From positions 16,518-80,517 of the forward strand of contig CANQWS010000011.1 of the NCBI GenBank assembly GCA_947627615.1: a DNA stretch of 64,000 nt, written 5' to 3'. Numbering within the stretch: the first letter of the stretch is position 1; each line of letters begins with the position of its first letter. A program made the translations under genes and the position numbers. Origin of the DNA: an uncultured Muribaculaceae bacterium (GTDB lineage Bacteria > Bacteroidota > Bacteroidia > Bacteroidales > Muribaculaceae). Under the pieces are notes generated by a model. That model saw only the letters and a program-made list of their open reading frames with translations, was not told the DNA's origin and ran no database searches. Shown in pieces: positions 8,791 to 16,975 of the stretch.

Positions 8791-8939
8791 TTATTGCCGA
8801 TTTTTGCTCCAATGCGTTTTGGGTCGCTATTCTATATGATACCATACGGCATTAACTTGACAACCGTATTTATGCGAATGGTGGAGGATTATACCAAGCC
8901 ACATATCTGCAATGAGCCGTCAGGCACCTCAGTCGGTAT

Positions 8940-9033
8940 AAATATATATGCCCCTTGACTGACTGACCTTAATGGCTCGCCCGCAATTTTTCGGTTAGTC
9001 ACTCTAAATATATACACCCTTTGACCGACTGAC
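8940..9033. repeat. Two imperfect direct repeats, possible integrase arm sites
   Basis: Positions 8940-8967 and 9006-9033 share 24 of 28 bases: AAATATATA then CC(C/T)TTGAC(T/C)GACTGAC. An inverted CAGTCGGT copy lies just before the first at 8931-8938. They sit directly beyond the 3' end of the first tandem integrase gene. Repeats of this type are typical of integrase arm-binding regions, but this role is inferred. The rest of 8791-9041 shows no gene. Confidence 0.5.
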
Positions 9034-9041
9034 TTGTTTTG

Positions 9042-10187
9042 CTATTCAAAGACGCCATCGAACAAAGAAACCGCCTCGTCTTTCTTTGTGTTGATAATCC
9101 GGGCATAACGCTGGGTGTGGCGAATGGTGGTGTGCCCGAGCAGCTGGCTGGTCGTATAAATGTCTATACCCGCAGTAAGACAGAGCGTTGCGAAGCTGTG
9201 CCTCCCCGCGTGAAAAGTGATGTCCTTTGTGATTCCGGCGTTCTTCATCCATGTGCCGAGAGTCTGACCGTAACTCCTTGTCAGCCGGGGGAACACCTTG
9301 TCTTCCGCCGTGGCATCCTCCGGTTGCTCGGGCAACCATTTTCGGGCATTCATGTTCAACGGCAGGAACAGTTCGACACCGGTCTTGTATTGGATAATCT
9401 CGACTTGCCAATGGGTTGCGGTCTTCACTATGTCTTTCCAACGGAGGCTCATGATGTCATAGATGCGGAGTCCGCTGAAGCAGGAGAACAAGAACGCACC
9501 CTTGATGTCCTCTCTGTGACATGGGGTAGCGATAAGCCGTTTGATTTCCTCGACCGTCAAATACTCACGCTTATGCTCTTTGATGGATAGCGAAGCTCTG
9601 GTTATTCCCTTGAACGGGCTTTTAGGTATCACGCTTTCACGTACTGCGTAATTCAAAGCCGCCCTGACATAGCCTAAGTATAGGAACACCGTGCTTTTCG
9701 TTATTTTTTTCCGATCCGTATTAAGAGCGGAACGGCTGGCAAGGTGTTCCATAAAGCCCGTAATGAATTCCTTATCCACATCGCCAAGTGTGATTTCGGA
9801 ATCATAACTGGCAACTTCTTCTACAGAACGGTCAAGCCATCTCTTCGATGATTCTGCACAGCTTTTCTTTGCGTTCTCGGCATAGATTCCCATCCATGAA
9901 CAGAACGGCATCCTGGCTTTATGAGACTTATCTTTTATGCCTGCAATACGGTTAGTAAGGTCAAGTATCATTTCTTCCTTGATGGCATTGGCCTGTGCAA
10001 GGGTGTTGGCGTTCATGATCTTTGACGACATGTCTGTCTCAGGCACAAGATACAGCTTGAGAAACTTGTACGTTCGCTTCCCATTATGGTATATATCCAA
10101 ATATAATGAGCGGTTGCCGTTTTTCAACACCTGCTCGCGGAGCCTTATTGGTTCCTTCATTACTACTTGTTTCTTCGGTCTGCCCAT
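9042..10187 (-). CDS. Tyrosine integrase A of the mobilizable element
   Basis: A 381-residue tyrosine recombinase. An arm-binding N-terminal domain (RLREQVLKNGNRSLYLDIY) and a SAM-like core-binding domain precede the catalytic domain. Catalytic residues are visible: Arg in FSCFSGLRIYDI, H326-x-x-R329 in HAGRHSFAT, H352 in LLGHTTI and nucleophile Y361 in QRYARI. It catalyses integration and excision. It lies 6 bp downstream of a second, paralogous integrase gene, in the same orientation; the pair is likely co-transcribed. Confidence 0.9.
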   Translation of the reverse strand: MGRPKKQVVMKEPIRLREQVLKNGNRSLYLDIYHNGKRTYKFLKLYLVPETDMSSKIMNANTLAQANAIKEEMILDLTNRIAGIKDKSHKARMPFCSWMGIYAENAKKSCAESSKRWLDRSVEEVASYDSEITLGDVDKEFITGFMEHLASRSALNTDRKKITKSTVFLYLGYVRAALNYAVRESVIPKSPFKGITRASLSIKEHKREYLTVEEIKRLIATPCHREDIKGAFLFSCFSGLRIYDIMSLRWKDIVKTATHWQVEIIQYKTGVELFLPLNMNARKWLPEQPEDATAEDKVFPRLTRSYGQTLGTWMKNAGITKDITFHAGRHSFATLCLTAGIDIYTTSQLLGHTTIRHTQRYARIINTKKDEAVSLFDGVFE

Positions 10188-10193
10188 TGTCTT

Positions 10194-11324
10194 TTAATCG
10201 AATAGTTTGTCAATCATGTAAACCGCATCCACTTTCTTCTTGTCGATAATTTTAGCATATGCTTGGGTCGTTTCCACATCCGAGTGTCCCAACAACTGGC
10301 TTGTGGTATAAAGGTCCGCACCCATAGTCAATGTCATCGTTGCAAAAGCGTGGCGGCTCACGTGATAGGACACCCGTTTGGTAATACCTGCTTTTGATGT
10401 CCATGTCTTCAATACGTGGTCACAATCACTTAATGTGGGGACGTCGAAGACGGAATCGTCTGGATTTCCTTTTTCTTCCGGCATGAATTTCTGTGCCTGT
10501 TGGCTCAAAGGTAGGTAGATAACCTTCCCTGTCTTTTGCTGGCGCAGTTCCAGATGGACTTTGCCGTTATCTTCGATTACGTCTTTCCAGCGTAATCCTT
10601 TGACATCACTGTAACGCAATCCACAAAAACATGAAAACAAAAACGCGGTCTTTACTCTTGGGCTTCTACATGGAGTATTGATAAGCGTTTGTACCTCTTC
10701 GATGGTGAGATACTCACGCTTTCTACATTCACCTTGTATCGATGCCCAGTCAAATGAAAGCAGCGGATTGTCACCAAGGATTTCCAAGTCCACGGCATAA
10801 TTAAGAGCGGCACGTATGTATCCGCAATAACCGGCTATTGTCTTTTTCGCCAACGGCTTTTGCGTTGTTCTTGCCTTACGGGTTTCCAAATACTCTATGA
10901 ATCCCTGCAAGAAATCCTTGTCAACCTCGTAGAGCTTTATACGAGGATTATGAACCTTCAGGCAAACCGACACGGCGTGTACATGATTAACAAGGGAACT
11001 GCGTCCTTTTTTTCTTCCAAATTCAGCATATTCATTGAGCCAGTCGATAAGCGGCATTTTGGCTTTGTCCGAAAGAGCCGTCATTGGCTTCTTGTTGGTA
11101 ATGTCAAGAATACGCTGTGCTTTGATGGCATTGGCAGCTTTGAGCGTATTGGCATTTCTCTCCTTTGCCTCCTGCGATATTTCAGGGACAAGGAAGAGTT
11201 TGAGAAATTCATACCTCCGTTTACGGTCGGTATAAATATCTAAATAGATAGACTGGTTACCGTCCTTAAGCTGCTTGAAGCGGATGCGGACAGGTACCGA
11301 TTCGGACTTTTTTGTTCTTGCCAT
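10194..11324 (-). CDS. Tyrosine integrase B of the mobilizable element
   Basis: A 376-residue tyrosine recombinase paralogous to integrase A over its full length (shared RFKQLKDGNQSIYLDIY-type arm domain). Catalytic residues: Arg in FSCFCGLRYSDV, H321-x-x-R324 in HVSRHAFAT, H347 in LLGHSDV and Y356 in QAYAKI. The ATG at 11324 is chosen because the longer frame (to 11462) adds a hydrophobic stretch not seen in integrase A and would include the promoter-like motif at 11349-11358. Two adjacent integrases suggest a heterodimeric or two-step recombination system, or a composite element end. Confidence 0.9.
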   Translation of the reverse strand: MARTKKSESVPVRIRFKQLKDGNQSIYLDIYTDRKRRYEFLKLFLVPEISQEAKERNANTLKAANAIKAQRILDITNKKPMTALSDKAKMPLIDWLNEYAEFGRKKGRSSLVNHVHAVSVCLKVHNPRIKLYEVDKDFLQGFIEYLETRKARTTQKPLAKKTIAGYCGYIRAALNYAVDLEILGDNPLLSFDWASIQGECRKREYLTIEEVQTLINTPCRSPRVKTAFLFSCFCGLRYSDVKGLRWKDVIEDNGKVHLELRQQKTGKVIYLPLSQQAQKFMPEEKGNPDDSVFDVPTLSDCDHVLKTWTSKAGITKRVSYHVSRHAFATMTLTMGADLYTTSQLLGHSDVETTQAYAKIIDKKKVDAVYMIDKLFD

Positions 11325-11348
11325 TAATTGCCAATGCTTTATTCGTGT

Positions 11349-11358
11349 GCAAAGGTAC
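11349..11358 (-). promoter_or_regulatory. GTANNTTTGC motif: integrase promoter and/or att core
   Basis: On the minus strand the sequence is GTACCTTTGC. It fits both the Bacteroidetes -7 promoter box (TAnnTTTG) and the 10-bp GTANNTTTGC core used by CTnDOT-type elements. It lies 25 bp upstream of integrase B, close to where the phage-like coding sequence begins. The two roles cannot be separated from this window. Confidence 0.45.
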
Positions 11359-11492
11359 AAAAAATAGCTCAAAATGACTAACAAAAAAGTAACATAATTG
11401 ACCGAAATAACAAAAAATAGCCATCCCTCCTTTAGAAACAAAGCAAAAACAGACATCAGCAAACCATTGTAAATAAAGGATTTTATTCATAC

Positions 11493-12782
11493 TTGCTTAT
11501 AATTCCTCGCTCGCAAATTTGCCTTTTCACTTTATTCGCCACTCTTCCCGGAATATGGTACATGCCTGAATATGCAAAAGTTCTCCCAGAGTGGACGGTC
11601 TCGGAATTTTTTGAGAAACTTGAGCTGTTCCTCATGTGCGAATTCGACTTCGACCATAAGGCTCAGACTGTGAAAATGTCGTTCTCGAAAAAGCGCCTCG
11701 AAAAAATCGCCCCGGTACATATCGAAGATGTGGTCGATAGTTATGGCGTGGAAGTTTCGCAAGATGAAAATACCTCTTGCGACTATATCGCAGCGAAGCG
11801 CCTTGCTTATAAGGAATGTTCCCATTCGATGCAAGGCTTCTACTCTTGCGATTGGTATGTGAATAACTGCCGTGCGATAAAGAAATATGATACCCTGTCG
11901 GAGCTTATGGAAAAAAACAAACGTAAAGACTCTGTCAGGCCGGGACAAATAACTCGTGTATCTTGGGGTGAGCAGATGGGAGATGGCTGGGACCCTCGTG
12001 TAACTACGCTCAACGCTTTGTTATATGCTGAAAATGTAGATACATATTTTGCGTTTCGATCAATCGGTACGGAATACCTTGGGGATAGGGTATCTCGCCC
12101 GGTTTATACGCAGATATATGTATTGCAGCCTGTAAACGTCTTCGGTAGCGGCTCAGTTGAAACGGACGATACAGAGACGGAAGAAATCGAATTTGTCCCG
12201 GCTTGCGTTATGGACACATTCATTAACAAGGATGATGACAAGGGTTATATGTTGTTCCTTAATCCATCGAGCTTTGACGAGTCATCATCAGACTCGGACG
12301 CATCGTCAAGCGGAACACGCCCAGGCGCAAATCCTGACTATGACCCTTCGGCTATTAATCAGCCTGGCCCGGCTTCCTCTATATCACGGGGCAAAACAGA
12401 GCGTGCTTCGAGCTACTACGATGAAATATATGTTGGTTATTGGGACGGAACCATAATAAGTTTTGTGAAAACGCCGTTCCCCATAGTCGACAGTGTTGTT
12501 GTTGCTCAGGACTGGCAGAGCTATCATCGTAAGAATTTCTCAATGCGTCTACATGGTGGTACAATTAACTCAGAAGTTAGTGCGAAAACACAACTCCCTC
12601 AAATAAATGCTCGCCAAAAATTCAAATTCTCGTGGCTTGCAAATGAAATCCCAAATCCACGAGCAACGTTCTTCATCAAGGGCAAAAAGTACATTTGCGA
12701 AAAAATAACTGCGACATTTACCGAAAATGGCATGTCGCAGTTACTAAAGGGCGAATTTTACCCGGTTCTGGAAGAAGACTAA
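11493..12782 (+). pseudogene. Phage structural-type protein, probably 5' truncated
   Basis: A 429-codon frame, open since about 11436 with no ATG until 11562 (MPEYAKVLPEWTV), so its natural 5' end seems missing. The product is acidic with a Ser/Asp-rich linker (about residues 255-295) between two beta-rich parts, the second ending FFIKGKKYICEKITATF. I associate this layout with large tail-associated proteins of Bacteroidetes prophages, but no exact family is recognised. It begins right where the mobilizable element's integrase end is expected, suggesting the element inserted into it. It converges with, and overlaps by 4 bp, the phage-type integrase gene. Confidence 0.5.
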
Positions 12783-13999
12783 AGGGCACCGTCAAGGTTG
12801 AAGATATCAGGATTTACATCCTCACTGTGCTCAGTGTAAATCTCCGTGATTGCAAGCGACGAGTGCCGCGCCTGGTCTCTCACTTCGATTGTTGGCATCT
12901 TGTCCTTCAGCATGGCGGTTATCCCGGTATCTTTGAGCGAGTAAAATTTCCATTCCTTGTGTAATCCGAGAGGCTTGCGAAGGTTATCCCAATGGTCTCG
13001 GAAGTGCTTCGGGTCTATCTCATACCGTCCCGGGCGCAGATTGTAGGAGAAGATGAAGTCATCCATGGGCGCTGAGAACACACCAAGCTCTATCGCGTAC
13101 TGGATGACTTTCTTTGGTAATGTTATCGTCTGCTTCTTCTTGTTTTTGCTGCACTCTGCAGGGATGGTTACTGTACCGGCTTTCAGGTTGAAATCACGCA
13201 CTCGTAAGCGCGTCATCTCAACAGGCCGGATAAAACAGTAATACAAGAGATAGCACGCTAACAGGAAGTGCGGCTCGTGCTGCTTGCAGTAGCCGGCAAG
13301 TTTACCGACTACATCAAGAGGAATGCACGTCCGCTCTTTCTTGTAGAGCCTTTTGCTGATTGGCGCGATGCCGTCAGTCGGCCGACTCTGCAAGTAGCCT
13401 TTCTCGACGAGAAACCCGGCAAAGACCCGAAGGAAGTTCAGATAGTTGTTCCTCGTCTGTGCTCCGTTGGCGCGGTCGATGAAAACATAGTCCAGGAACG
13501 CGACACAGAACTTCCTATCGAACTGGTAGACGTAGTATAGCGGATTGCAGCTCTTGATGTATTCTCGTAGGATTTTGACATACGACTTGTAGCCGTTGTA
13601 GGTCTCTTTGCGAAAGTAGCCACTCGCAAGCATCTTCTCGATGTGAGCTTCGTAACGGCTTAATGCGTCCTCGAACACAAAGAGGTCCGAGGTGTCCTTG
13701 GCAATCCATGGGTTCCAGCCATGACTTAATTGATCACAGAGACGCTTAATCACATTTCGGACATACTGTCGGCGTTTGACAACACCCTTAATGCGGTTTG
13801 TCTTAATTCGTTTACGTCGCATCTTGCCCTTCTCGGGGTCGTAGGCATAGAACTCGATGAACGAGCAGCCCTCGGTTTCGCGGTAGACTGGCGGCGTGTA
13901 CTGGAACGCCGAACTTACTCCGCTGAGAGTGCTGAGCTGCACTCTTGTACTCCCTTTTTCAGGAGTGGGGTTTGTTGATAGGCACATTTTTTTTAACAT
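12779..13999 (-). CDS. Phage-type tyrosine integrase next to tRNA-Pro
   Basis: A tyrosine recombinase of about 406 residues (ATG at 13999; a TTG at 14023 or ATG at 13987 are alternatives). N-terminal SAM-like domain (FVFEDALSRYEAHIEKML) and catalytic domain: Arg in YYCFIRPVEM, SLKDTG where most relatives have H-x-L-R-H (Lys replacing the second Arg, near 356), ARHSS with His near 379 and nucleophile Tyr near 388 in TEIYTEH. It is not closely similar to integrases A and B. Its position beside the 3' end of the tRNA gene points to tRNA-directed integration of the outer element. Confidence 0.85.
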   Translation of the reverse strand: MLKKMCLSTNPTPEKGSTRVQLSTLSGVSSAFQYTPPVYRETEGCSFIEFYAYDPEKGKMRRKRIKTNRIKGVVKRRQYVRNVIKRLCDQLSHGWNPWIAKDTSDLFVFEDALSRYEAHIEKMLASGYFRKETYNGYKSYVKILREYIKSCNPLYYVYQFDRKFCVAFLDYVFIDRANGAQTRNNYLNFLRVFAGFLVEKGYLQSRPTDGIAPISKRLYKKERTCIPLDVVGKLAGYCKQHEPHFLLACYLLYYCFIRPVEMTRLRVRDFNLKAGTVTIPAECSKNKKKQTITLPKKVIQYAIELGVFSAPMDDFIFSYNLRPGRYEIDPKHFRDHWDNLRKPLGLHKEWKFYSLKDTGITAMLKDKMPTIEVRDQARHSSLAITEIYTEHSEDVNPDIFNLDGAL

Positions 14000-14088
14000 T
14001 ATTTGGCTATCGGGGATAGTCAAATAATGCTGCGTTCAACATTGGGATTAAAACGACCTGTCCCGTTTTTGTCCCGGCTAAATTTGAA

Positions 14089-14121
14089 AAATGCTTGTAA
14101 GTCGCTGACTTACAAGCATTT
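14089..14121 (-). terminator. Terminator downstream of tRNA-Pro
   Basis: Perfect 15-bp inverted repeat (14089-14103 and 14107-14121; arms AAATGCTTGTAAGTC / GACTTACAAGCATTT, 3-base loop), followed on the minus strand by TTTTC. It starts 14 bp beyond the tRNA 3' end. Confidence 0.8.
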
Positions 14122-14134
14122 AACCCTGAATGGG

Positions 14135-14207
14135 TCGGGGTGAGAAGACTCGAACTTCCGACCTCCACGTCCCGAACGTGGCGCGCTGCCAACTGTGCTA
14201 CACCCCG
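14135..14207 (-). tRNA. tRNA-Pro (anticodon CGG)
   Basis: Read on the minus strand, a 7-bp acceptor stem (CGGGGTG / CACCCCG), D arm, anticodon stem CCACG / CGTGG enclosing TTCGGGA (anticodon CGG, reading CCG), a 5-base variable loop and a T arm with TTCGAGT. The discriminator is A and CCA is not encoded. The 3' end faces the phage-type integrase, so the gene is the likely attachment site. No second copy of its 3' end was seen in the window, so the other junction is probably to the left. Confidence 0.93.
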
Positions 14208-14247
14208 AGGCAGCAAACTAACGAGTTGCTTTTTCGTTATTGCGGGG

Positions 14248-14255
14248 CAAAGTTA
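14248..14255 (-). promoter_or_regulatory. Promoter -7 box of tRNA-Pro
   Basis: TAACTTTG on the minus strand, 40 bp before the tRNA 5' end, matches TAnnTTTG. No clear TTG at the expected -33 position. Confidence 0.45.
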
Positions 14256-14405
14256 GTAATTTTATTTCAAATAGCCATGCATTTTTGCAGAAAGTTGGCC
14301 ATGCAAATGAAAGTTCATCCTAAAAGTGGGTGAAAGAGGGTTGAAGAGACGATAAATTGTCACGCGGGGGTTGCCCCGGAGGGCATTTTTAATGCTCCCA
14401 TGGAG

Positions 14406-14558
14406 TTATCGGCGGGTGCGTGCATGGACAACTCTGACCTGGCGGGTGCGCCAATGTCGGATTATGGCTCCAATGGCGGAGAACGCCGCTACAGTGGCTA
14501 TTATCAGCAGCCAGTGCCATAATGTCAGGGCGATTATTGAAGTTGACGCTAATGTCAT
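14406..14558 (-). CDS. Small single-pass membrane protein (50 aa), hypothetical
   Basis: A 51-codon frame starting at ATG 14558. The product starts MTLASTSIIALTLWHWLLII and continues with a hydrophobic segment through AFSAIGAII, then a strongly basic tail (RHWRTRQ ... HARTRR). One membrane helix (about residues 9-33) with positive charges after it suggests a cytoplasmic C-terminus. It is the only gene-like content of the 528-bp gap between tRNA-Pro and the peptide transporter. No homologue is known to me; the frame could be fortuitous. Confidence 0.4.
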   Translation of the reverse strand: MTLASTSIIALTLWHWLLIIATVAAFSAIGAIIRHWRTRQVRVVHARTRR

Positions 14559-14645
14559 GTGGTTCGTTTGTGAAGAGAGTTAATAATCATGTTCATTTAA
14601 ATAACACAATGGCGGGCCAATCGGTTCCTTTCAGGTGCAAAAGAA

Positions 14646-14682
14646 GCCGCATCAGTCCGGAATGTGTGCGGGCTGATGCGGC
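14646..14682 (-). terminator. Terminator after the peptide transporter gene
   Basis: 10-bp inverted repeat GCCGCATCAG (14646-14655) / CTGATGCGGC (14673-14682) with a 17-base loop, followed on the minus strand by TTCTTTTG. Confidence 0.7.
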
Positions 14683-14735
14683 ATATAGGGTTGGGTTGTC
14701 CCGGTTTATCGGGAGTGGTTTCTTTTCAGTGGGAA

Positions 14736-16451
14736 TCAGATGGCGTCGTCCTCCACGGTTTCAAGGGCGTCGGCGGGCTGTGTCTCAGGCTCGTCGGAAG
14801 TCGCGGCTTCGAGGCGTTTCATCATGAAGAAGATGAAGCCGGCCGAGATGAGGCAGACTGCGATGAGAATGGCCCAGAGGACGGAAACGTCAATGGCGTT
14901 CCAAAGGAGGGTGGGGATGAGCACGAGGTAGTTACCGATGGCTGTGGCTCCGAACCAGCATCCCATCATGGCGCCTTTGTATTTCGGGGGCGCAACCTTT
15001 GAAACGAACGATATGCCCATGGGCGAGAGAAGCAGTTCGGCGAAAGTCAGCACAAGGTAGGTGCCAATGAGCAGGTCGGGGCTGACAAGGTGTTGTCCCT
15101 GTCCCTGTTCGGGAGCCACACCCAGACCGATTGAACCGATGCACATGATGAGGAAGGCCACGGCTGCCACAAGCATACCGTAACCGATTTTACGGGGCGA
15201 CGAGGGCTCTTTTTTCTTCGATGCGAGCCAGCCGAAGAGCGCTACCGAGAACGGGGTGAGGGCCACTACATAGAAGGGGTTGAACTGCTGGAAAATCTGG
15301 GGCTGTATTCCGGTTACGGTCTCGGGGGTTGTGCCGTAGATGTACCAGATTGCTCCGCCTGCAGCCGCGAGCACGAGGGCCGATATGATGCGTCCGCCGG
15401 CGGTTTTGCTCTGTGCGAGGCTGAAGAATGCGTATACGCCCACAACTATCGAAACGAGGGCCCAGATGTTGAATCCGATGCGTGTCCAGCCGGTGGATTC
15501 CGAAGAAGTGAACACTTCGGCGAATTTGGTCAGTGTGGCGCCGTTCTGATGGAACACCATCCAGAAGAAGATAACCACGGCAAACACCAGCAGAAGCGCG
15601 GTGATTCGGCTCTTGGTCTGCTCGGGCGACAGTTCCTTGACCGGAGCGGCGGTCTTGGCGTCCTTGCCGGCGGCTTTGTTGTCGGAAACTCCGTTATAGG
15701 TGCGGGCGCCTAGTTTGTAGATAAGGAAGCTTACAATCATCGAAAGGCATGCCACGGCGAACGCATAGCTGTAGCCGGTGGTGATTGTGTCCATATAGTT
15801 CGAAGCGAATTCCTGCAGGTTGGCTCCCTGAGGCGCGAACTCGGTCAGGGTTTTGCTTGCCTCGGCAGTGAGCGGCTCGTTGGCAAGAAGTTTGTTGCAG
15901 ATGCTGGGGATGGCACCGTCATAGACGAGGTTGTTGCTCTTGAGAGCCATTTCACAAAGCCATACGGTGACCATCGGGGCGAACATGGCGCCAATGTTTA
16001 TTGCCATGTAGAACAGAGAGAAAGCCACGTCTCGCTTGTCGCTGTAGCGGGGATCGTTGTAGAGGTCGCCCACCATCACCTGAAGGTTGCCCTTGAAAAG
16101 TCCGGTTCCGGCGGAAATGAGCAGCAGGGCGGCAAACATGATTATCATGGATGTCACGGCTCCGCGTGGTGTGGGGATGGCCATTACGAGATAGCCGATG
16201 AACATGACGATGATTCCGAGGGTGACCGTCTTTTGGAAGTTCCAGCGGTCGGCGATCCATCCGCCTACCATAGGCATGAAGTAGACGAGAGCAAGGAATG
16301 TTGAATAGATGGTTCCGGCCAGGGCTGTGGAGAAGCCGAATTTGGCCTGAAGGAACAGGAGCAGTATGGCAAGCATGGTGTAGTAGCCGAAACGTTCTCC
16401 GGTGTTGGCCAGCGCGAGCACATAAAGTCCCTTGGGTTGGTTTTTGAACAT
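14736..16451 (-). CDS. POT-family proton-dependent peptide transporter
   Basis: A 571-residue major-facilitator protein importing di- and tripeptides with protons. The PTR2 signatures are present: GERFGYYTMLAILLLF near the N-terminus (E-x-E-R-F-x-Y-Y type) and FSLFYMAINIGAMFAP around residue 145. About 14 membrane helices are predicted, with an Ala/Lys-rich cytoplasmic loop near residues 255-285 and an acidic C-terminal tail. It is the last gene of an M28 peptidase - SufE - transporter run (20-bp gap to sufE). Pairing with a secreted peptidase suggests peptide scavenging. Confidence 0.92.
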   Translation of the reverse strand: MFKNQPKGLYVLALANTGERFGYYTMLAILLLFLQAKFGFSTALAGTIYSTFLALVYFMPMVGGWIADRWNFQKTVTLGIIVMFIGYLVMAIPTPRGAVTSMIIMFAALLLISAGTGLFKGNLQVMVGDLYNDPRYSDKRDVAFSLFYMAINIGAMFAPMVTVWLCEMALKSNNLVYDGAIPSICNKLLANEPLTAEASKTLTEFAPQGANLQEFASNYMDTITTGYSYAFAVACLSMIVSFLIYKLGARTYNGVSDNKAAGKDAKTAAPVKELSPEQTKSRITALLLVFAVVIFFWMVFHQNGATLTKFAEVFTSSESTGWTRIGFNIWALVSIVVGVYAFFSLAQSKTAGGRIISALVLAAAGGAIWYIYGTTPETVTGIQPQIFQQFNPFYVVALTPFSVALFGWLASKKKEPSSPRKIGYGMLVAAVAFLIMCIGSIGLGVAPEQGQGQHLVSPDLLIGTYLVLTFAELLLSPMGISFVSKVAPPKYKGAMMGCWFGATAIGNYLVLIPTLLWNAIDVSVLWAILIAVCLISAGFIFFMMKRLEAATSDEPETQPADALETVEDDAI

Positions 16452-16471
16452 AATTTGACGAGTTGGGAGAA

Positions 16472-16912
16472 TTATTGATTTGATTTCATCTTGTTGTCAC
16501 GCATATCCATGGCCATGGCATAGAGTCTCATCTGTTTCACCATGGCGAGCAGTCCGTTGGAGCGGGTGGGCGAGAGGTTTTCGGCCAGACCTATGTCATT
16601 TATGAAATGGAGGTCGGTGTCAAGGATTTCCCTGGGGGTGTGGCCGTTGAGCACCCGTATGAGCATCGCTATGATTCCCTTGACTATGATGGCGTCGGAA
16701 TCGGCTGTGAAATAGACTTTTCCGTCACGGTCCTCGGCATTAAGCCACACACGGCTCTGGCATCCTTCGATGAGGTGTTCCGGTGTCTTGTATTTTTCAT
16801 CGATAGGGGGGAGGGCGTTGCCGAGATCTATGATCATGGCGTAACGGTCCATCCAGTCATCGACTTCCGAGAATTCATCCGTTATTTCCTGTTGAGCTTC
16901 GTTGATTGTCAT
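16472..16912 (-). CDS. sufE: SufE-family cysteine desulfurase activator
   Basis: A 146-residue cytoplasmic protein matching SufE over its whole length. Cys51 in the LIEGCQSRVW motif corresponds to the sulfur-accepting Cys of E. coli SufE. The NGHTPREIL and LSPTRSNGLLAMVKQM segments are also family hallmarks. It accepts persulfide from a SufS-type desulfurase for Fe-S cluster assembly. No suf genes lie next to it; it is placed between a peptidase and a peptide transporter, which seems to reflect operon shuffling rather than function. Confidence 0.93.
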   Translation of the reverse strand: MTINEAQQEITDEFSEVDDWMDRYAMIIDLGNALPPIDEKYKTPEHLIEGCQSRVWLNAEDRDGKVYFTADSDAIIVKGIIAMLIRVLNGHTPREILDTDLHFINDIGLAENLSPTRSNGLLAMVKQMRLYAMAMDMRDNKMKSNQ

Positions 16913-16975
16913 AGGATAAGAGTATGATAGTTGTATGTAAGAGTTTTTTGATTCTGTTTCTGGGGGAACGATGTT

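Noticed and set aside
8731..8958. 75-codon hydrophobic plus-strand frame
   Set aside because: It starts with a non-ATG codon, covers the AraC-type relic and repeats, and has no likely counterpart.
10194..11462. Longer start for integrase B giving an N-terminal membrane segment
   Set aside because: The extra 46 codons are absent from the paralogous integrase A and cover the promoter-like motif.
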